Of a stretch of 64,000 bases of DNA, positions 59,857 through 64,000 are shown piece after piece. Numbering within the stretch: the first letter of the stretch is position 1; each line of letters opens with the position of its first letter. The stretch lies in the NCBI GenBank assembly GCA_900469445.1, contig UBXM01000006.1, forward strand, positions 248,001-312,000, in the 5' to 3' direction. The notes beneath the pieces were generated by a model. That model saw only the letters and a program-made list of their open reading frames with translations. It was not told the DNA's origin and ran no database searches. The translations under genes were made by a program, and so were the position numbers. This DNA comes from Hyphomicrobiales bacterium. Its GTDB lineage: Bacteria; Pseudomonadota; Alphaproteobacteria; Rhizobiales; Rhizobiaceae.

Positions 59857-60705
59857 ATGAAATTTTCGATGACGAGCTTCATGAAAAAAAGAGCTGCAGA
59901 CAATCAAAACTTGATACCTGGCGGCGATCTCGACGTGAACCGTATGCCCGCCTATTTGCTGTTCGCTCGTCTGGGAAAGAGGATACTTAGACCGGGTGGT
60001 CGACGGATGACTCAACGTCTGATCTCTGGACTCAATGTCACCGAGCTTGATGACGTGGTTGAGTTCGCCCCGGGGCTTAGCGCAACGGCGTCCCGGGTTT
60101 TGGCAAGACATCCCCGGAGCTACGTTGGCGTAGAGCGGGATAAGGAGTGTGCGAGCGTCGCTGCTAGGGCCTTGGCATGGTCATCGGCGGCATCGATAAG
60201 GGTTGGCCAAGCTCACCGGACAGGTTTGGAGAAAGGTTTCGCGAGCGTTGTGGTCGGTGAGGCTATGCTGACACTGCAGACCGACGCTAAGAAACAGGAG
60301 ATAGTCTCCGAAGCCTCTCGTCTTCTCAGGCCTGGGGGACGATACGGTATCCATGAGCTTTGTTTGGTGCCCGACGATATGCCGCCCGCAAGAAAGCACG
60401 AAATTGCCCGCGAGTTGTCGTCGGCCCTTCACGTGGCAGCTCGACCCTACACTGTAACTGAGTGGTCGGAACTGCTGCACCTTTACGGGTTTGATGTAAC
60501 GCACTCGGTTGTAGGCAAGATGGCTCTCCTGAACCCACTCAGGATTATTGCGGACGAGGGCGTGCTCGGCGCTTACCGGTTCGCACGCAACGTGGGCAAG
60601 GATCCTGATGCTAAACAGAGATTGCTTGCCATCCGTAAGGTGCTTGAACGCTACAGTAGCGAAATCGCCGCGGCTTATTTCGTTGCTGAGAAGCGGGTAT
60701 CATGA
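59857..60705 (+). CDS. Class I SAM-dependent methyltransferase
   Basis: 282 residues. A Methyltransf_11-type core: motif I region DVVEFAPGLSATASRVLAR (the usual acidic residue plus glycine-rich loop, here with one Gly), acidic strand-2 end SYVGVERDKE, post-motif GFASVVVGEAMLTLQ and LLRPGGRYGIHEL. The C-terminal 80 residues are helical. ATGs at 59869 or 59881 are alternative starts. Substrate not predictable. It ends 224 bases before the tRNA. Confidence 0.85.
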   Translation: MKFSMTSFMKKRAADNQNLIPGGDLDVNRMPAYLLFARLGKRILRPGGRRMTQRLISGLNVTELDDVVEFAPGLSATASRVLARHPRSYVGVERDKECASVAARALAWSSAASIRVGQAHRTGLEKGFASVVVGEAMLTLQTDAKKQEIVSEASRLLRPGGRYGIHELCLVPDDMPPARKHEIARELSSALHVAARPYTVTEWSELLHLYGFDVTHSVVGKMALLNPLRIIADEGVLGAYRFARNVGKDPDAKQRLLAIRKVLERYSSEIAAAYFVAEKRVS

Positions 60706-60929
60706 AGACAGGGGCGAGTGGAATGATCCCCGAAAGCCTCTAGATTTCTGTGTGGAGGTAAGCGCCTTCTAACAAAACCGCTCGGGTCCTGACGTCGACT
60801 GGCGTTTCTGAACGGAGACAGCGTCGCAGCACAGCCTGAATAAAGTGTTCAAGCGCTTGAGGTGGCACCCGTAATTACGCACTATCGTTGTAGTGATGTT
60901 AACTATCGGGCCCTTAGTCTGTCGAAGCC

Positions 60930-61005
60930 GGGCCTGTAGCTCAATGGTTAGAGCCGTCGGCTCATAACCGATTGGTTGCAGGTTCGAGTCCTGCCGGGCC
61001 CACCA
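60930..61005 (+). tRNA. tRNA with CAU anticodon, probably tRNA-Ile2
   Basis: A 76-nt cloverleaf: acceptor GGGCCTG/CGGGCCC (with one T-G pair), D arm GCTC/GAGC, anticodon loop CTCATAA, T arm with GGTTCGAGTCC, discriminator A and encoded CCA. Anticodon CAU could be Met or lysidine-modified Ile2; C4-G69 and C5-G68, the TilS identity pairs, and the overall likeness to E. coli tRNA-Ile2 favour Ile2. Such genes are frequent integration sites for mobile islands. Confidence 0.92.
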
Positions 61006-61080
61006 CTATCACCCCAGTTTTTGGATTTAAGTTTTTCCGACCACGCTTAGCGGTGGCTTTCGCATGTTAGAAAGATAGCG

Positions 61081-61092
61081 TCGGATATCCGA
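61081..61092. promoter_or_regulatory. 12-bp palindrome upstream of the large hydrolase gene
   Basis: TCGGATATCCGA is a perfect palindrome 80-90 bases before the gene; its half ATATCCGA recurs at 61134-61141. Possible operator. Confidence 0.35.
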
Positions 61093-61171
61093 AGCGGTGT
61101 GCTTTACCGAATGGGGGGCACTCGGTTAAAAAAATATCCGATGGAGGGTCGGGTCTATTCAACTGCATCGC

Positions 61172-64000
61172 TTGGAAAATTCCTCGGGGTCCTCCCGTCG
61201 GCATGTGATTTTCATACACGGTTTGGATGGGAAGCATCCGGACACGTGGTTATCACCCGACACGAAGGAGCTCTGGCCGAACTGGATCGCAACGGATCTT
61301 GCCGAGGTTGCTGTCTGGAGCATGTCGTATTCTGCTCCCAGCCTTAATTTTTTTCCTGGTAACGCCATGGCACTACCTGACCGCGCTGCAGGCATCCTCT
61401 CGATCCTTGAGGCCGAAAAGGAGCTCCGAACTGGGGAGCTTTATTTTGTGTGCCATAGTAAGGGTGGTTTGCTTGTCGAATACATCCTGCTGAAGGCCGC
61501 AGAGAAGAGCCATCGTAGTGAGATTTCCGCAGGGATCGTGAAGCGCACGCGTAAAGTAGTCTACATGGGAACCCCCCACCGAGGATCCGTGATTTCTGAT
61601 TGGATCTCTCGCTTTCCACTGGCGTCAAAGGCTACGGTAAGCTTGCGTACGGATGATCCGCATCTAAGAAGCCTAAATCAGTCAAGCCGTGAAATATTCG
61701 TACAGCAGCAGATTCAGTGTCTGACTTTCACCGAAACAAAAAGAACCAAGCTCTTCTTTCGCGTGGTAACACAGGATAGCGGCGACCCAGGATACTTGGG
61801 AGACGTCATTCCTGTCGATGAAGACCACGTATCAATATGTAAGCCGCGCGATCGAGACGCTCACGTCTACCGGGCTCTGCTCAATTTTCTCGAAACACCC
61901 AGTAATGTGCTTGAATACAATGTTGCGCGGTCTCTGGACGTGCGCTCAGGACCACTTGTTGAAATTCAACAGCTAGTGCAGCGAGCGCATGAAACGATCG
62001 TCGGAAATCCAATAGTTGACGACGAAGTCGAGCGGCAAATCCAGCTGATCAGGCGAGGGCGGTTCTTCACTGGGGCCAAAACAAAAGCGCTTACCGAGAA
62101 GTTGTTGAACGATCTCAATGCTGGAATCCTTTCGGCATCAAGTTCGATTGTTAAAGCCAGAGGCCTAGCATTTTGCGCAAGAATGCTTTGCGCCGACGAG
62201 GCCTCGAGAAAGCTTTGCTGGTCCATACTAGGCGACGCCGAGCGATATGGGGCTGATCTTGATGAAATTAAGATCGCTCATGCGTGTTTGATCGCTGGAG
62301 ACGGGAATGTGGACGGTGCTTTGGCAACATTGTCCGCGGTAGATAATTTGATTTCTCGCGGGGTCGCCTTTCGCTTGATCATCACACATAGAGGTATGCA
62401 GGCAGCAAAGGACTGGTTAGCTCGAGCTGGGTTACGGGAGCAGGATCTCGATGCTGAAAGCAAGTCGAGCCTTTTACAGGCCGATCTCGCTGCGATGGAT
62501 TGGGATGCTGCGCTTATCAGGGTCGACGCGCTTAGCGAAGAGGAACTCGAAGACGCGCCTATTCTTCTGACCCAAGCCGCGAATACCTATGTCGCCCAAC
62601 TGGTTCCTGAAGAAAACAGGGCCTTCATAATCGAGCAAATCCCACTAGAGGCGGCAGAATTCAGTCTGTCGGCTGACCGTAAGCGAGAATGGGACCGCGC
62701 GGTTGAAATGCTTCGGAGGTCAGTAGCGTCTTTAAACGCCTTGGGTTTGAACGACGCTGCGAACGCGAACGAAGATTTCGCGCTGTGGCTCGATCTCAGA
62801 AGCTCGGACCGCGCCGTCGCGGAACATGCTCGAAGTATTCTGGCCGACAGCATCAGATCTGACCGAAAGACATTGTTGCGACGCCTTCATTTGGTGATCA
62901 GTTTTCGCCTACCATTCGACTTTGGATCCGTCAAAGAACAAATAGACAGAGAAACAGCGCTATCAGGTGGAAAGTCCTTCGAGGCCGCGCTGGCGCGCTT
63001 GGCTCTTATGTTCGCAATACGCGCGCCGAACGATGCCGCAGAGTATCTGATGCTCCACCGCGCACAAATCTCTCAGATCTTAAGTGAAAGAGCGATTTTA
63101 AGTTTTGAGATTCAGCTGCGAGCGAGGGCTGGACAAACCGAAAGCGCAGCTGATCTCCTGAAGAAGCTGAAATTAACCGGGATCGGCAAAGACGAAGAGC
63201 AAAAGCTGGATAGCGTAATCCAAGAGGCCTCCGGAGCAGATCCGGTCGAGATGCGGCGTCGATCCTTCGAAGAGACAGGGGGCATTGTTGATCTCTCAAA
63301 TCTCGTTGCTGCTCTCGAGCTGGTCGGAGATACGAATGGTCTAATCCCGTACGCTGATGAGCTTTTTAATAGAACCAAAGATGTTCGCGATGGCGAACGT
63401 CTGGTTGCCGCTTATGTTGCAATCAAAGATTACCAGGCGATCTTGGACTTCTTTGCTGAGAACCCTTCTTATGAGAGCCTATCGCCGCAGCTTATCTGTT
63501 CTCGGGCTTGGGCGTTGCGCGAGGCCGGGAATTTGGTCGAGGCAAAGAGTATCCTTGAGCCGCTTCTGAACGGAGCCAATCGAGCGATAAGAGATTTGCA
63601 CGTCGAGATTGGGGTAGCCTCAGGAGACTGGGAAGCCCTCACGACCTTCGTCGAAGCTGAGTGGTCGGAGCGATCTAAAAGATCCGCGGAAGAACTCCTT
63701 CGAGGGGCAGAATTGGCGTTCAGACTCAATCTGCAACGAGCGAAGCCGCTTGCCATCGCTGCCGCTGAAATGGGCAGCGATAATCCCCTTATTCTTTCTG
63801 GCTGCTATTTTCTAGCAGCGAAGGCCGGATGGGAGCGTGACCCCGAAACGTCGTCGTGGCTTCCGCGCGCTGCAGCACTATCGAAAGATAAGGGACCGAT
63901 ACAACGATTTTCAATCCGCGAATTTTTAGAGATGAAGCCGGAATGGGACGCACGGCAGCATGAGACGTGGCAGCAGATGCTGAAAGGCGAGATGCCCCTG
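61172..64000 (+). CDS. SERAC1-like alpha/beta hydrolase fused to a long alpha-helical repeat region (3' incomplete)
   Basis: At least 943 codons with no stop before the window end. Residues 12-230: serine-hydrolase domain with HVIFIHGLDGKHPDTW, nucleophile Ser96 in VCHSKGGLL, VYMGTPHRGS and probable acid/His in DVIPVDEDHVSI, the layout of SERAC1/DUF676-like and fungal SesB-type domains. After about residue 260 the protein is almost entirely helical and TPR-like (for example AARGL-type helix pairs; LICSRAWALREAGNLVEAKSILEPLL). No NTPase motif is seen. The start is uncertain: TTG 61172 is used; GTG 61205 would cut the first strand, and ATT 61157 follows a GGAGGG. Candidate effector or defence protein beside a tRNA. 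Confidence 0.85.
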   Translation, partial: MENSSGSSRRHVIFIHGLDGKHPDTWLSPDTKELWPNWIATDLAEVAVWSMSYSAPSLNFFPGNAMALPDRAAGILSILEAEKELRTGELYFVCHSKGGLLVEYILLKAAEKSHRSEISAGIVKRTRKVVYMGTPHRGSVISDWISRFPLASKATVSLRTDDPHLRSLNQSSREIFVQQQIQCLTFTETKRTKLFFRVVTQDSGDPGYLGDVIPVDEDHVSICKPRDRDAHVYRALLNFLETPSNVLEYNVARSLDVRSGPLVEIQQLVQRAHETIVGNPIVDDEVERQIQLIRRGRFFTGAKTKALTEKLLNDLNAGILSASSSIVKARGLAFCARMLCADEASRKLCWSILGDAERYGADLDEIKIAHACLIAGDGNVDGALATLSAVDNLISRGVAFRLIITHRGMQAAKDWLARAGLREQDLDAESKSSLLQADLAAMDWDAALIRVDALSEEELEDAPILLTQAANTYVAQLVPEENRAFIIEQIPLEAAEFSLSADRKREWDRAVEMLRRSVASLNALGLNDAANANEDFALWLDLRSSDRAVAEHARSILADSIRSDRKTLLRRLHLVISFRLPFDFGSVKEQIDRETALSGGKSFEAALARLALMFAIRAPNDAAEYLMLHRAQISQILSERAILSFEIQLRARAGQTESAADLLKKLKLTGIGKDEEQKLDSVIQEASGADPVEMRRRSFEETGGIVDLSNLVAALELVGDTNGLIPYADELFNRTKDVRDGERLVAAYVAIKDYQAILDFFAENPSYESLSPQLICSRAWALREAGNLVEAKSILEPLLNGANRAIRDLHVEIGVASGDWEALTTFVEAEWSERSKRSAEELLRGAELAFRLNLQRAKPLAIAAAEMGSDNPLILSGCYFLAAKAGWERDPETSSWLPRAAALSKDKGPIQRFSIREFLEMKPEWDARQHETWQQMLKGEMPL

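Noticed and set aside
60930-61005. tRNA-Met (elongator) as the identity of the CAU tRNA
   Set aside because: The acceptor pairs C4-G69 and C5-G68 and the overall likeness to tRNA-Ile2 fit the lysidine-modified isoleucine tRNA better; not excluded.
1-64000. CRISPR arrays, insertion sequences, prophage or integrase genes
   Set aside because: No regularly spaced repeats, transposase motifs or terminal inverted repeats were seen in the window.

Overview
The window looks like accessory-rich DNA of an alphaproteobacterium in the Hyphomicrobiales (Rhizobiales). I infer this from orphan PAS histidine kinases with FixJ-type response regulators, two proteins with the SyrB-type C-terminal coiled coil, an NsrR/Hmp nitric-oxide module with clear NsrR boxes, a candidate alpha-r14 (NfeR1/suhB-like) small RNA, and moderate GC (by eye 55-58%). 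The species cannot be fixed. No transposase, integrase or CRISPR array was seen.

Layout. 1-1373: 3' part of a PAS histidine kinase. 1347-4958: nsrR, two NsrR operators, a group III truncated haemoglobin fused to DUF1971, hmp and a polytopic membrane protein. 5118-8458: stress and metabolic genes (NmrA-like reductase, Nudix, AhpD-like, Tat-exported alpha/beta hydrolase). 9201-10418: FixJ-type regulator and a short AraC regulator. 10540-15526: peptide/nickel-type ABC importer with the two ATPases fused. 15802-26782: signalling block (FixJ regulator, four-PAS kinase, single-receiver protein, HlyD adaptor, kinase/regulator pair, CBS protein) interrupted by unknown genes, one resembling the AcrVA2 family and one a decayed hydratase. 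27128-36395: second HlyD adaptor with LysR, two secreted alpha/beta hydrolases with a MarR/OhrR regulator, an ActR-like regulator with Glu at the phosphosite, a 14-TM exporter, the sRNA, and an MHS transporter. 36524-40084: small secreted protein, GmrSD-like DUF262/DUF1524 nuclease, SyrB-like pair. 40107-46999: LysR and a complete hydroxamate-siderophore uptake operon. 47038-51489: malic enzyme, AEC permease and pyruvate oxidase operon. 51635-60705: two kinases, winged-helix/TPR regulator, PIN toxin with a divergent Phd-like antitoxin, AraC, Tat isochorismatase-like hydrolase, methyltransferase. 60930-61005: tRNA with CAU anticodon, followed by a very large gene (SERAC1-like serine hydrolase fused to an alpha-helical repeat) running off the end.

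How it fits together. The window is dominated by sensing and stress. The NO module is self-contained and its operators can be read directly. Five histidine kinases and five receiver proteins are scattered among their likely outputs (exporter adaptors, secreted hydrolases, central-carbon overflow enzymes). A GTATAG-type element recurs, mostly in the same orientation, upstream of several of these genes; twice it lies within a near-identical 18-bp dyad. It is a candidate operator or promoter element for the FixJ-type regulators. The best candidates for undescribed biology are the tRNA-adjacent hydrolase/repeat protein, the AcrVA2-like gene, the Glu-substituted receiver and the NO-regulated membrane protein.
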